From assembly GCF_024508275.1 (NCBI RefSeq), contig NZ_CP101989.1, positions 806,001-870,000 on the forward strand: a stretch of 64,000 nucleotides of DNA, given 5' to 3'. The position numbers were made by a program, and so were the translations under genes. Shown piece by piece: positions 7,962 to 17,049 of the stretch (the first letter of the stretch is position 1; every line of letters starts with the position of its first letter). This DNA is from Cellulomonas wangsupingiae. GTDB lineage: Bacteria; Actinomycetota; Actinomycetes; Actinomycetales; Cellulomonadaceae. The notes under the pieces were generated by a model. It was given only the letters and a program-made list of their open reading frames with translations, did not search any database and was not told the DNA's origin.

Positions 7962-9608
7962 TCACCGCGCCGCGCCCACGTCCTCGGCGTCGACGATCGT
8001 GTACGAGTACCCCTGCTCCGCGAGGAACCGCTGGCGGTGGGCGGCGAACTCCTGGTCGACGGTGTCGCGCGCGACGACCGTGTAGAAGTGCGCCGTCTTG
8101 CCGTCGGCCTTGGGGCGCATGATCCGCCCGAGCCGCTGCGCCTCCTCCTGGCGGGACCCGAACGACCCCGACACCTGGATCGCGACCGAGGCCTCGGGCA
8201 GGTCGATCGAGAAGTTGGCGACCTTGGAGACCACGAGCGTGGTGATCTCGCCGGTGCGGAACGCGTCGAACAGTCGCTGCCGCTCGCGCACCGTGGTCTC
8301 GCCGGTGATGAGGTCGGCGCCGAGGTGCTCGGCCAGGTCGTGCAGCTGGTCGAGGTACTGGCCGATCACCAGCGTCTGCTCGCCGGTGTGCTTGGCGATG
8401 AGCGCGTCGACGACCCGGTTCTTGCCGGCGGCGGTGGCGGCCAGGCGGTACCGGTCCTCGGGTTCCGCGGTCGCGTACGTCATGCGCTCGTGGTCGGGCA
8501 GCGTCAGGCGGACCTCGGTGCACTCGGCGGGGGCGATGTAGCCCTGCGACTCGATGTCCTTCCACGGTGCGTCGAACCGCTTGGGCCCGATGAGCGAGAA
8601 CACCTCGTCCTCGCGCCCGTCCTCGCGCACGAGCGTCGCGGTCAGCCCGAGGCGGCGGCGCGCCTGCAGGTCGGCCGTCATGCGGAAGATCGGCGCGGGC
8701 AGCAGGTGCACCTCGTCGTAGACGATGAGGCCCCAGTCGCGCGCGTCGAGCAGCTCGAGGTGCGTGTAGACGCCCTTCCGCTTGGTCGTCAGCACCTGGT
8801 ACGTCGCGATGGTGACGGGCCGGACGTCCTTGCGGGTGCCGGAGTACTCGCCGATCTCGTCCTCGGTCAGGGTCGTGCGCTTCACGAGCTCGTCGCGCCA
8901 CTGCCGGGCGGACACGGTGTTGGTCACCAGGATGAGCGTCGTCGTGGAGGACCGTGCCATCGCACCGGCGCCCACGAGCGTCTTGCCGGCGCCGCAGGGC
9001 AGCACGACGACCCCGGAGCCGCCGTGGAAGAACCCGTCGACGGCCTGCTGCTGGTAGGGCCGCAGCGCCCAGCCGTCCTGCTGCAACTCGATCGGGTGCG
9101 CCTCGCCGTTCACGTACCCCGCGAGGTCCTCGGCCGGCCAGCCGAGCTTGACGAGCACCTGCTTGAGGTGGCCGCGCTCGGAGGGGTGGACGACGACGTC
9201 GGTCGCGTCGAGGCGGTCGCCGAACAGGCCGGCCGTGCGCCGCGACTTCATGACCTCGGCCAGCACGGCGGCGTCCAGCGCGTGCAGCACGAGCCCGTGC
9301 ACGGGGTCCTGGACGAGCTGCAGGCGGCCGTAGCGGGACATCGTCTCGGCGACGTCCACGAGCAGCGCGTGCGGCACGGGGTACCGGCTGAACTCCAGCA
9401 GGGTGTCGACGACCTGCTCGGCGTCGTGCCCGGCGGCGCGCGCGTTCCACAGGCCCAGCGGCGTCAGCCGGTAGGTGTGGACGTGCTCGGGGGCGCGCTC
9501 GAGCTCGGCGAACGGGGCGATGGCGCGGCGGCACGCGTCGGCCTGGTCGTGGTCGACCTCCAGCAGGAGGGTCTTGTCGGACTGGACGATCAACGGGCCG
9601 TCGGGCAC
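7962..9608 (-). CDS. DNA repair helicase XPB (SF2)
   Basis: A 548-residue superfamily 2 DNA helicase. The N-terminal DNA-damage-recognition-like region is followed by motif I (Walker A, PCGAGKT, K209), motif Ia, motif II (DEVH, 298-301), motif III (GLTATLVR), the RED-like loop (VREDGRED) and motif VI (QRLGRIMRPK). This matches bacterial XPB, an ATP-driven 3'-5' helicase linked with excision repair. GTG start at 9608 with GGAGG 6 nt upstream. It lies 32 bp behind the helicase-associated gene and is surely co-transcribed with it. Confidence 0.95.
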   Translation of the reverse strand: MPDGPLIVQSDKTLLLEVDHDQADACRRAIAPFAELERAPEHVHTYRLTPLGLWNARAAGHDAEQVVDTLLEFSRYPVPHALLVDVAETMSRYGRLQLVQDPVHGLVLHALDAAVLAEVMKSRRTAGLFGDRLDATDVVVHPSERGHLKQVLVKLGWPAEDLAGYVNGEAHPIELQQDGWALRPYQQQAVDGFFHGGSGVVVLPCGAGKTLVGAGAMARSSTTTLILVTNTVSARQWRDELVKRTTLTEDEIGEYSGTRKDVRPVTIATYQVLTTKRKGVYTHLELLDARDWGLIVYDEVHLLPAPIFRMTADLQARRRLGLTATLVREDGREDEVFSLIGPKRFDAPWKDIESQGYIAPAECTEVRLTLPDHERMTYATAEPEDRYRLAATAAGKNRVVDALIAKHTGEQTLVIGQYLDQLHDLAEHLGADLITGETTVRERQRLFDAFRTGEITTLVVSKVANFSIDLPEASVAIQVSGSFGSRQEEAQRLGRIMRPKADGKTAHFYTVVARDTVDQEFAAHRQRFLAEQGYSYTIVDAEDVGAAR

Positions 9609-9640
9609 TCGGTCCTCCGTGGGGTGGGGGGTGGGGCAGG

Positions 9641-12022
9641 TCAGGGGGTCGTGGCGTCGACCGGCGTGACGTCGGCGATGCGGTGGACCGCGACGGTGAG
9701 CTCCGCCTCGCGGCGGGGGTCCAGGGCGCGCAGCCGCCCGCCCTCGACCTTCAGGGGCCGCACGAGCCGGCGCTCGGCACGGCCGTCGGCACCGACCATC
9801 TCGACCCAGACGGACGCGCGGGCCTGGACGGCCTCACGCAGGACCACCAACACGTCGCCCGGCTCCGATGTTCCGGCGGCGGGGCGGGAGGCCGCGCGAG
9901 TCGGGGCGCCGGTGCTCCCCGCGCCGCGGGCGGGCGCCGCCACGCGGGGTCGGTCGGCCGGTGGCCGGTGCGTCGGGACGACGCCCGCCCCTGCGGCCCC
10001 GGGCACCTCGGAGGTGTCGGAGCGCCGGAGCGTCGCGACGACGGACACGGCGCGCTCGGCCGACGGACGCTCGGCCACCGGCGCGGACCGCCGGGCGCGC
10101 GCGCGGGTCCGGCGCTCGGGGGCGACGGCGTGCACGACGGCACCGCGCGCGTCCTCCGCGACGGGCGCCAGGCCGCGCGAGCGCAGCGCGTCGAGGAGCT
10201 CGGCCGGGGCGGCGTCCGCGACGAGCACCGTGGGCGCGAGCAGGCGCAGCCGGAGCGACGCGAGGCGGGGGTCGTCGGCCAGGCCGGCGAGCAGCGCGGG
10301 GTCGTCGGCGCGCACGTACGACGACGCGGCACCGGCCCGCACGCGGCCGTGGCGCCGGGCGACGTCCCGCACCAGGTACTCCAGCGGCTGCGGGACGCGG
10401 CCGCGTGCCGCGGCGGACAGCCGCGCGAGCAGGTCGTCGGCCGTGGTCCCTGCGTCGAGCGCGCGCAGCACCGACGCGGAGGTGAACCGCACCGTGACGG
10501 CCCCGCCGCGCGACTCGACGTCGGCGGCACGGTCCAGCAGGTCCTCGAGGTCCTCACCCGGCCGCCCGGGGACGACGCCCGTCAGGTCGCCCTGCAGGAG
10601 GATCTCGTCGACCGGCGCCGGCAGGTCGGCGGCCAGGGCTGCCGCCGCGTCCGCGGGGCCGGCCCCGGTCGCGGCCGGCTGCGCACCGGACTCGACGAGC
10701 AGCGCGCGGCCCGCCGACGCCAGCGCACCGGCGCCGAGCACGCCCAGGCGCGTCGCGTCGGTGAGCACCGCCTCGACGGCCGACAGCGGCGGCACGGACC
10801 GCGGCGACCGCCATCGCAGGGCCTCGTGGACGTCCTGCGCGCTCGGCGCGGCACCGGCGGGTGCGGCGGCGAGCACGTCGAGCACCGCGCGCCGCAGCCG
10901 CGGCACCCACGGCCGGGCCAGCTCGGGGTCCAGCGCCGCGCGCAGCGCCCCGCGCTCGTCGCGGCCGCCGACGAGCCACGGCGTGCGGGCCGAGACGAGC
11001 CACGCCCGCGCGACGGTCGCCCACCGCTGCGGCACGTCCTGCGCGGCCCAGACGTCCGCCTCCAGCGTGGGGACGAACGACGGGGCCTCCTCGCCGTCGT
11101 CGGCGAGCAGGCCCGCGGACGCGGCGGCCTCCACCAGCCAGGCCGCCTCGGCGTCGTCGACGTCGAGGCCCTGCGCCGTGCGGCGCAGGTCGCGCGCGCC
11201 CAGGCCGCCGGACCGCAGCACCCCGGGCGGCTGCTGCTCCCAGCGGACGAGCAGCTGGCGGACCAGCCGCACGGTCCGCTCGGCCGCGGCGGCGGACTCG
11301 GCCGCGACGAGCGCGGCGTCGCGCACCGGCGCGTCGTCGAACGTCGGCGCCAGCGCGGGGGAGCGGTGCGTGCGGCCCGCACGCAGCGCGAGCGCGACGT
11401 GCCGTGGCAGCAGGACGTGCCGCTCGTCGGCGCGGACCAGCAGGTCGTGCGCCACGAGCCAGGCGACCGCGTCGCCGGCGGCCGTGCCCGGCGGGGGCAC
11501 GAGGCCCACGGGCGGGCCCCACAGGAGCGCGTCCAGGACCTGGGCGGCGCCCGCGGGTGCGTCGGTGAGGAGCGCGACGGGGTCGTCGGCGGTGGGCGCG
11601 GCGTCGGCGGACGGCGGGGCCAGGCCGGCCGCGGAGGCGCCCAGCGCGTCACCGACGCCCGGCGCGGCGTGCAGCGCGCCGTCGTCGTCGGGCCACAGCA
11701 GCGCGAGCGCGACGGCGTCGTCCAGGGCCCGGTCGACCGCGGGTGCCTCGGCCGGCCCGGCGCCGACGGCCGCCCTCACGTCGGCGCGCGACGGCGCGAC
11801 GGCCCCCGGCGTGGCCGTCAGCACCACGACGGACTCCACGACCTGCAGGACGAGCCCGTCGACCCACGTCAGCACGCGGTCGAGGCTCGAGCGGCTGGTG
11901 GCGCGCGCCGCGAGCGACGCGAGGGTCGCCGGGTGCGGCGTGGCCAGGTCAGGACGTCGCACGAGCAGCGCGACGAGCTCGTCGTCGCTGCGTGCGCGCA
12001 GGTACCCGGTGAACGTGGCCAT
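9641..12022 (-). CDS. helicase-associated protein with WYL-like C-terminus
   Basis: A 793-residue protein of the actinobacterial XPB/Ssl2-like helicase-associated family that sits next to XPB. The N-terminal two thirds are helical and Ala/Leu-rich (winged-helix type), with a conserved block VDEILLQGDLTGVVPGRP about residue 470 that opens a helicase C-terminal-like domain. After a low-complexity Ala/Arg/Pro linker comes a C-terminal domain (about 725-785) resembling WYL domains. No Walker motif is present, so it is not itself a helicase; a partner or targeting role for XPB is inferred from the gene pair. Start: ATG at 12022; the open frame extends upstream across the divergent M20 gene and is not real there. 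Confidence 0.85.
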   Translation of the reverse strand: MATFTGYLRARSDDELVALLVRRPDLATPHPATLASLAARATSRSSLDRVLTWVDGLVLQVVESVVVLTATPGAVAPSRADVRAAVGAGPAEAPAVDRALDDAVALALLWPDDDGALHAAPGVGDALGASAAGLAPPSADAAPTADDPVALLTDAPAGAAQVLDALLWGPPVGLVPPPGTAAGDAVAWLVAHDLLVRADERHVLLPRHVALALRAGRTHRSPALAPTFDDAPVRDAALVAAESAAAAERTVRLVRQLLVRWEQQPPGVLRSGGLGARDLRRTAQGLDVDDAEAAWLVEAAASAGLLADDGEEAPSFVPTLEADVWAAQDVPQRWATVARAWLVSARTPWLVGGRDERGALRAALDPELARPWVPRLRRAVLDVLAAAPAGAAPSAQDVHEALRWRSPRSVPPLSAVEAVLTDATRLGVLGAGALASAGRALLVESGAQPAATGAGPADAAAALAADLPAPVDEILLQGDLTGVVPGRPGEDLEDLLDRAADVESRGGAVTVRFTSASVLRALDAGTTADDLLARLSAAARGRVPQPLEYLVRDVARRHGRVRAGAASSYVRADDPALLAGLADDPRLASLRLRLLAPTVLVADAAPAELLDALRSRGLAPVAEDARGAVVHAVAPERRTRARARRSAPVAERPSAERAVSVVATLRRSDTSEVPGAAGAGVVPTHRPPADRPRVAAPARGAGSTGAPTRAASRPAAGTSEPGDVLVVLREAVQARASVWVEMVGADGRAERRLVRPLKVEGGRLRALDPRREAELTVAVHRIADVTPVDATTP

Positions 12023-12118
12023 CCGCACCACGATACGTGCGCGCACCGCCACCGGCCCACGTGGGCACGGGCCCCGCGGTCCCGCCGGGTCCCGTGCCGG
12101 GGCCGCGCCGGCCTGTGG

Positions 12119-12124
12119 CAGGGT
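12119..12124 (+). promoter_or_regulatory. -10-like element, leaderless start
   Basis: CAGGGT is followed by 6 nt and the ATG of the M20 gene. No convincing ribosome binding site is present, so a leaderless message is likely. Confidence 0.35.
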
Positions 12125-12130
12125 GACGGC

Positions 12131-13354
12131 ATGGCTCTGGACGAGGGAACGCTGGCGGCACTCCGGGACGACGCGGCGCGCGAGCTGCCGCGGACCACCG
12201 AGCTGCGCCACGCGCTGCACCGCGTCCCCGAGCTGGGCCTGGACCTGCCGCTCACGCAGCGGCTCGTGCTGGACGCGCTCGCCGACCTCGACCTCGAGGT
12301 GCACCCCGGCCGGGGCCTGTCCTCGGTCACGGCCGTGCTGCGCGGCGGCCTGCCGGGGCCCGCGGTCCTGCTGCGCGGCGACATGGACGCGCTGCCCGTC
12401 ACCGAGGAGCCGGACGGCGACCTCGTGTCCGGGCACCCGGGCGTCATGCACGCCTGCGGGCACGACATGCACGTCGCCGGCCTCGTGGGCGCGGCGCGCG
12501 TGCTCGCGGCGCGGCGCGACGAGATCGCGGGGTCCGTCGTCCTGATGTTCCAGCCCGGCGAGGAGGGCCACGGCGGAGCGCGCCTCATGATCGACGAGGG
12601 CGTGCTCGACGCGGCCGGCAGCCGCGTCGTCGGCGCGTACGGCGTGCACGTGATGGCGTCGACGATCCCGGTGGGGGTCGTCGCGTCGCGCCCCGGCACC
12701 CTCATGGCGGCGTCCGACACCGTGCGCGTCACCGTCCACGGCCGCGGCGGGCACGGGTCCAAGCCGTACCTCGCGGCCGACCCCGTGCCGGTGGCCGCCG
12801 AGATCGTCCTGGCGCTGCAGACCATGGTGACGCGGCAGTTCGACGTCTTCGACCCCGTCGTGGTGACGGTCGGCCGGATCCAGGCGGGTACCACGGACAA
12901 CGTCATCCCCGACCTCGCGCACCTCGACGCGACGGTCCGCACGTTCAGCCCGGCCACGCACGCGGCCGTCCCCGAGCGCATCGCCCGCGTGTGCGAGCAC
13001 GTCGCCGCGGCGCACGGGCTGACCGCGACGGTCGACTACGAGCGCGGGTACCCGGTGACAGTCAACGACGCGACCGAGGTCGAGCGGGCGCGCCGTGTGA
13101 CGCGCGGCCTGTTCGGGGACGACGCGTGGCTCGACGCGGAGGCGCCGGTGCCCGGTGCGGAGGACTTCTCGTACGTGCTGGAGCAGGTGCCCGGGGCCTT
13201 CGTGTTCGTCGGGGCGACGCCCGTCGGGCAGGACCCGGCCACGGCGGACTACAACCACTCCCCGCGGGCCCGCTTCGCCGACGACGCCCTCGTCACCGCG
13301 TCCGCGGTGCTGGCCGCGCTCGCCCTCGACCGTCTGGCGCAGGCGGCCGGCTGA
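12131..13354 (+). CDS. M20 family amidohydrolase (aminoacylase/carboxypeptidase type)
   Basis: A 407-residue zinc-type amidohydrolase of the M20D group, which removes N-acyl groups from amino acids or related conjugates. Metal-binding and catalytic motifs are visible: RGDMDALP (82-89), HACGHDMH (C109, H111) and PGEEGHGG (catalytic E144, metal E145). The dimerisation (lid) domain lies in the middle (about 190-300, RGGHGSKPY), and PGAEDFSY and NHSPRARF near the end supply further ligands. No signal peptide, so cytosolic. Start at ATG 12131. It is divergent from the helicase-associated gene and ends at a hairpin before the TraR-like gene. The substrate cannot be told from sequence. Confidence 0.92.
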   Translation: MALDEGTLAALRDDAARELPRTTELRHALHRVPELGLDLPLTQRLVLDALADLDLEVHPGRGLSSVTAVLRGGLPGPAVLLRGDMDALPVTEEPDGDLVSGHPGVMHACGHDMHVAGLVGAARVLAARRDEIAGSVVLMFQPGEEGHGGARLMIDEGVLDAAGSRVVGAYGVHVMASTIPVGVVASRPGTLMAASDTVRVTVHGRGGHGSKPYLAADPVPVAAEIVLALQTMVTRQFDVFDPVVVTVGRIQAGTTDNVIPDLAHLDATVRTFSPATHAAVPERIARVCEHVAAAHGLTATVDYERGYPVTVNDATEVERARRVTRGLFGDDAWLDAEAPVPGAEDFSYVLEQVPGAFVFVGATPVGQDPATADYNHSPRARFADDALVTASAVLAALALDRLAQAAG

Positions 13355-13364
13355 CCGCACCACC

Positions 13365-13387
13365 CGCCGGCGGCCGTGCCGCCGGCG
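13365..13387. terminator. terminator hairpin between convergent genes
   Basis: A 10-bp GC stem (13365-13374 with 13378-13387) with a 3-nt loop separates the M20 gene from the TraR/DksA-like gene. Confidence 0.65.
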
Positions 13388-13726
13388 TCAGGCGTGCGCG
13401 ACGCAGGTCGTCGCGGTGGGCCGTGCCGCGAGCCGGTCGTCGTCGATCGGCTCGCCATCGACGGCGCACCTGCCGTACGTCCCGGCGGCCAGCCGCGCGA
13501 GCGCCGCGTCGACCTCGGCCAGCCGGCGGTGCGCACCGCCGGCCAGCGCCTCGAGCTGCGCGCGCTCGAAGGCGATGGTCGCGCCCTCCGGGTCGTGCTC
13601 GTCGTCGACGTTCGCCCCGCGCGCGGCGTCGACCACGTCCCGGTGGGCGTCACCCAGGCCGGACAGCCGCGCGAGCGCGTCCTCCCGCAGGGCCAGCAGC
13701 AGCGCGCGTGCCCGCTCGTCGTCCAC
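13388..13726 (-). CDS. TraR/DksA-type zinc-finger-like protein, degenerate finger
   Basis: A 112-residue protein with an N-terminal helical hairpin (about 1-75) and the C-terminal remnant of a C4 zinc finger. The first Cys is kept (YGRCAVDGEPI), but the second position reads Asp, and the last pair reads C-V-A-H, so one clear ligand is lost and a Cys/Cys/His arrangement at most remains. Family members bind RNA polymerase through the secondary channel. The degenerate finger leaves zinc binding doubtful. No obvious operon; it lies 22 bp downstream of the long unknown membrane protein gene on the same strand. Confidence 0.8.
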   Translation of the reverse strand: MDDERARALLLALREDALARLSGLGDAHRDVVDAARGANVDDEHDPEGATIAFERAQLEALAGGAHRRLAEVDAALARLAAGTYGRCAVDGEPIDDDRLAARPTATTCVAHA

Positions 13727-13747
13727 CCCGCCGGTCTACCACCGGCG

Positions 13748-15439
13748 CTACCGCGGCGCAGGAGCGGGTGCGGCGGGCGTCCCGGTGGGCGACGGCGGCG
13801 CGGCCAGCAGCCCCACGACGCGCGCGTGCGCGTCCCGGGCGTCGGAGCCGCTGCGGGCGAACGCCTGCGCGACCTCCTCGACCCGGGCCTGCAGGCGCTG
13901 GGCCTCGCGCTCGACGAACGCGGCCCCACGCTCGGCGCGCTCGGCGTCCGCACGCGAGCGCGCCGCGCGACGGGACGCGCGGACGCCGGCCGCGACGGAG
14001 AACGCGACCGCGGCCGTCCCGTACAGCCAGCCCAGGTCGCTTGGGTCGACGGCCGTGGCGACCCACAGGAGCACGGCCGCGAGCGCGCAGCCGATCGTCA
14101 CCTGCTTCTCGCGCGGCGTGAGCGGGTGCACGGGTGCCGTGATGCGGCGCAGCGCCTCCTCGCGGCCCTCCACGACCGTCTGCCGCGGGCGGGCCCGCAG
14201 CGTCACGCCGGCGGCGGCCACCTCCAGGTCCTCGGGCGCCGGCACGGTCGCGTCGGCGAGGAGACGGTCCGCCACCGCGGCCAGCCACGGGGCGCACGCG
14301 TCGCGCACCAGCGCCCCGACGTCGTCGCGGCGGTCCAGCGCGTCCTGCCGCAGGAGCGTGAGCAGGTCGCCCGCCGGGGCGTCCCAGGCCGGACCCGGTG
14401 CGCCCGTGCCGGTCACGACGGCCTCCAGCTCGGCGGCCCGCACCATGAGGTCGCGCTCCTCCTCCGCACCTTCGTCGACGAGCGCGCGCAGCACGGCCAC
14501 GAGCTCGGCGACGGTCGCGTCCGCGTCGTCCTGCGCGGTGACGTCGGACCCGGCGTCGGTCCCCGCGTCGGCCGGTGCGTCGGCCGGTGCGTCGGCCGGC
14601 GTCCCGGCGTCGGTCCCCGGGGCGCCGCTCTCGACCAGCTCCCGCAGCGTCACCAGCGCGGCGGCCGCGCGACGCACCCGGGCGACCTCCAGGGTCCCCG
14701 TGCCGTCGGCGCGCGGGTCCCGGACGTCCCCCTGCACGTGGGCGGCCCAGTCGTCGACGGTCTCCTGCACGGTCGCGGCCGGCACGGCGGCGACGGCCGC
14801 GCGCAGCCGGTCGAGCAGCGTCGCGCGGGCGTCGGCCCCCAGGCGGCCCTCCGCCGCGGCGACCCACACGGCACGCTGCGCGCGGGTGACCGGGCGCGCG
14901 ACGTCGATCGTGCCCAGTGCGTCGGCCGACCACCGCGCCACGAGGTCCGCCCGCCCGCACGCGGCGCCCGCGACCGTCAGGAAGGTCGCCGTCCGGCGCA
15001 GGTCGATGGACGCGGCCCGCTGCGCCGCGCCGTCGTCGTCGGGGCCCAGCACCGCCAGCGCGTCGGCGAGCCAGTAGCCGGGTGCGGCGGGCGCTCCCGC
15101 GACGTCGAGCACGGGGCCCGTGGGGGCCGACGGCGTCCCCAGCGCCACGAGCCGGGCGCGCGTCGCCTGCCGCACGAGCGCCGGGCCGGCGACGAGCGAC
15201 AGCTGGTCGCGCAGCGAGCTGAGCTCGACGAACGCGTCGAACGCCTCGGTCAGTCGCGTCAGGCGGGTCTCGATCGAGCCGCGCAGCGAGGCCAGGTCGC
15301 TGCGCATCGCCGACGCGGCACGGTGCTGGGACGACAGCGACGCCCGCAGGCGCTCGACGTCCCAGCTCAGCGCGTGGAGGCGCTGGGACTGGGCGTGGTC
15401 GGACTCCTGGGTCCACGTGCTGAACGGGTGATCCGTCAT
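13748..15439 (-). CDS. unknown membrane protein with coiled coils
   Basis: A 563-residue protein I do not recognise. Residues 10-70 look like a coiled coil (repeated Leu/Arg heptads), followed by a long Ala-rich helical region and a low-complexity ADAPADAPADAG insert near 290-300 coded by 12-bp repeats (about 14566-14600). Near 455-500 are two TM segments (TIGCALAAVLLWVATAV and YGTAAVAFSVAAGV), then a second coiled coil (SRADAERAERG to VEEVAQAF) and a Pro/Ala tail. This layout suggests a membrane-anchored scaffold, but that is only inference. The TraR-like gene follows at 22 bp. Confidence 0.7.
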   Translation of the reverse strand: MTDHPFSTWTQESDHAQSQRLHALSWDVERLRASLSSQHRAASAMRSDLASLRGSIETRLTRLTEAFDAFVELSSLRDQLSLVAGPALVRQATRARLVALGTPSAPTGPVLDVAGAPAAPGYWLADALAVLGPDDDGAAQRAASIDLRRTATFLTVAGAACGRADLVARWSADALGTIDVARPVTRAQRAVWVAAAEGRLGADARATLLDRLRAAVAAVPAATVQETVDDWAAHVQGDVRDPRADGTGTLEVARVRRAAAALVTLRELVESGAPGTDAGTPADAPADAPADAGTDAGSDVTAQDDADATVAELVAVLRALVDEGAEEERDLMVRAAELEAVVTGTGAPGPAWDAPAGDLLTLLRQDALDRRDDVGALVRDACAPWLAAVADRLLADATVPAPEDLEVAAAGVTLRARPRQTVVEGREEALRRITAPVHPLTPREKQVTIGCALAAVLLWVATAVDPSDLGWLYGTAAVAFSVAAGVRASRRAARSRADAERAERGAAFVEREAQRLQARVEEVAQAFARSGSDARDAHARVVGLLAAPPSPTGTPAAPAPAPR

Positions 15440-15502
15440 GTTCCGGGCTCCTCGAGGTCGGCGGCGACCCTAGCGAGTGGTGGCGCCGTGGCGGGTGCGT
15501 TT

Positions 15503-15516
15503 CACCCGGTCGGGTG
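15503..15516. repeat. intergenic palindrome CACCCG-gt-CGGGTG
   Basis: A perfect 6-bp-arm palindrome with a 2-bp spacer lies in the 201-bp divergent region between the unknown membrane protein and the cold-shock gene. It could be an operator; no regulator can be assigned. Confidence 0.35.
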
Positions 15517-15581
15517 CCGCCGGCCGGTGCGAGCCCGGGCGTGCGTCCGGCCCTCCGGAGCGTGAAGCCGGGTGGGGCCGG

Positions 15582-15587
15582 TAGCCT
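15582..15587 (+). promoter_or_regulatory. -10-like element of cold-shock operon
   Basis: TAGCCT lies 53 nt before the start of the cold-shock gene and gives a plausible 5' leader of about 45 nt. No good -35 is seen. Confidence 0.35.
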
Positions 15588-15640
15588 GGTCACGGTCTGC
15601 GGGAACGCTCGCGGACGTGCCCGGCGGTGAAGGAGCGGAA

Positions 15641-16024
15641 GTGCCCACCGGCAAGGTCAAGTGGTTCGACACCGAGCGTGGATTCGGCTTCATCGCCAGC
15701 GACGACGGCGGTGAGGTCTTCCTGCACGCGTCGGCGCTGCCCGTGGGGGTGACCGCCCCCAAGCCGGGCACCAAGGTCGAGTTCGGCGTGGCCGACGGGC
15801 GTCGCGGACCGCAGGCCCTGTCCGTGACGGTCCTCGACCCGGTGCCCTCGGTCGTCAAGGCCCGGCGCCCCCCGGCCGACGAGATGGCCGTGGTCGTCGA
15901 GGACCTCATCAAGGTCCTCGACAAGGTCGGCAACGACCTGCGCCGCGGCCGCTACCCCGAGGGTCCGCGGGCCGCCCAGTACGCGACGTTGCTGCGGGGC
16001 GTCGCCGACAAGCTCGAGGCCTGA
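15641..16024 (+). CDS. cold-shock domain protein with C-terminal extension
   Basis: A 127-residue nucleic-acid-binding protein. Residues 1-65 form a cold-shock domain with RNP1-type KWFDTERGFGFI and RNP2-like EVFLHAS. The remaining 60 residues are a helical extension (DEMAVVVEDLIKVLDKVG) absent from the small Csp proteins. GTG start at 15641, with AAGGAG upstream (15630-15635) and the domain beginning at residue 3; the open frame to the left has no family character. First gene of an operon: the DUF3027 gene begins 2 nt after its stop. An RNA chaperone role is the family expectation. Confidence 0.93.
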   Translation: MPTGKVKWFDTERGFGFIASDDGGEVFLHASALPVGVTAPKPGTKVEFGVADGRRGPQALSVTVLDPVPSVVKARRPPADEMAVVVEDLIKVLDKVGNDLRRGRYPEGPRAAQYATLLRGVADKLEA

Positions 16025-16026
16025 GC

Positions 16027-17049
16027 ATGGCTGCCGTCAAGGACGCCGTCCTCGAGCGTGCCGTCGACCTCGCCCGCGAGGTCGCGGTCGAGATCGCGCA
16101 GGAGCCGCAGGACGTCGGGGAGTACCTCGGCGCGGTCCGCGAGGCCGAGCGCCTCGTGTCGCACCGGTTCGCGTGCACGGCGCGCGGGTACCGCGGCTGG
16201 GCCTGGACCGTCACGGTCGCGCGCGTGCCGCGCGGCCGCACCGCGACCGTGTGCGAGGCCGAGCTGCTGCCCGGCGACGACGCGATCCTCGCGCGCACCT
16301 GGGTGCCGTGGTCGCAGCGGCTGCGGCCCGGCGACATCGGCCCCGGCGACGTCCTGCCGTTCCGCCCCGACGACCCGCGCCTCGAGCCGGGCTTCACGCC
16401 GACCGGCGACCCCGAGGTCGACGAGGTCGCGATCGACGAGCTGGCGCTGGCACGCGTCCGGGTCCTGTCGCCCCAGGGGATCTCCGAGGCCGCGGAGCGC
16501 TGGTACCGCGGGTCGCGCGGCCCGGCGACGCCCGGCTCGGTCGCCTCGAGCGCCGCGTGCGGGTCCTGCGGCTTCCTCGTCCCGCTCCAGGGGTCGCTGG
16601 GCACGCTGTTCGCCGTGTGCGCCAACGAGTGGTCGCCCGACGACGGCAAGGTCGTCAGCCTCGACCACGGGTGCGGCGCGCACTCCGAGACGGACGTCCC
16701 GTCGATGCCGAGCGAGTGGCCGGCACCGGACCCCCTGCTCGACGAGAACGCGATCGACGTGGTCGAGCGGGGGTCGCGCGAGACCGAGGGTGGTGACGCG
16801 CCGGCCGAGCCGGTCGCGGACGCCGAGCCGCCTGCGGACGCCGAGCCGCCTGCGGACGTGGACACGCCTGCCGAGGTCGAGCCGCCTGCGGACGCCGACA
16901 CGCCTGCTGACGTCGAGACCCCCGCGGACGTCGAGACCCCTGTGGACGTCGAGACCCCCGCAGAGGACGAGACCCCCGCAGAGGACGAGACCCCCGCGGA
17001 CACCGGCAGCGCCACGGACGCCGACGCGCGTCCCGCCGACGGACCGTGA
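16027..17049 (+). CDS. DUF3027 domain-containing protein
   Basis: A 340-residue protein; the first 245 residues match the actinobacterial DUF3027 family (HRFACTARGYRGWAW, VPWSQRLRPGDIGPGDVLP, and a C-x2-C motif in ACGSCGF with a later VCANEWSPDDG). The last 85 residues are an acidic, Pro-rich tail of hexapeptide repeats (about ten copies of A-D-x-[ED]-[PT]-P). Start ATG at 16027, 2 nt after the cold-shock gene's stop, and the end overlaps the next gene by 4 bp, so the three are translated together. Function unknown; the two Cys pairs could hold a metal. Confidence 0.88.
   Translation: MAAVKDAVLERAVDLAREVAVEIAQEPQDVGEYLGAVREAERLVSHRFACTARGYRGWAWTVTVARVPRGRTATVCEAELLPGDDAILARTWVPWSQRLRPGDIGPGDVLPFRPDDPRLEPGFTPTGDPEVDEVAIDELALARVRVLSPQGISEAAERWYRGSRGPATPGSVASSAACGSCGFLVPLQGSLGTLFAVCANEWSPDDGKVVSLDHGCGAHSETDVPSMPSEWPAPDPLLDENAIDVVERGSRETEGGDAPAEPVADAEPPADAEPPADVDTPAEVEPPADADTPADVETPADVETPVDVETPAEDETPAEDETPADTGSATDADARPADGP
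16816..16995. repeat. 18-bp minisatellite, ten units
   Basis: Ten in-frame copies of an 18-bp unit (consensus near gcggacgtcgagacccct) encode the acidic Pro-rich tail of the DUF3027 protein. Neighbouring units such as 16960-16977 and 16978-16995 are identical, which suggests recent slippage. Confidence 0.85.

Noticed and set aside
6123..12545. Plus-strand open frame of 2140 codons
   Set aside because: Ser/Arg-rich antisense shadow of the TPM, XPB and helicase-associated genes; very high GC makes long stop-free antisense frames common.
16816..16995. CRISPR-like array in the DUF3027 gene
   Set aside because: Contiguous 18-bp units without spacers, in frame with the protein tail.
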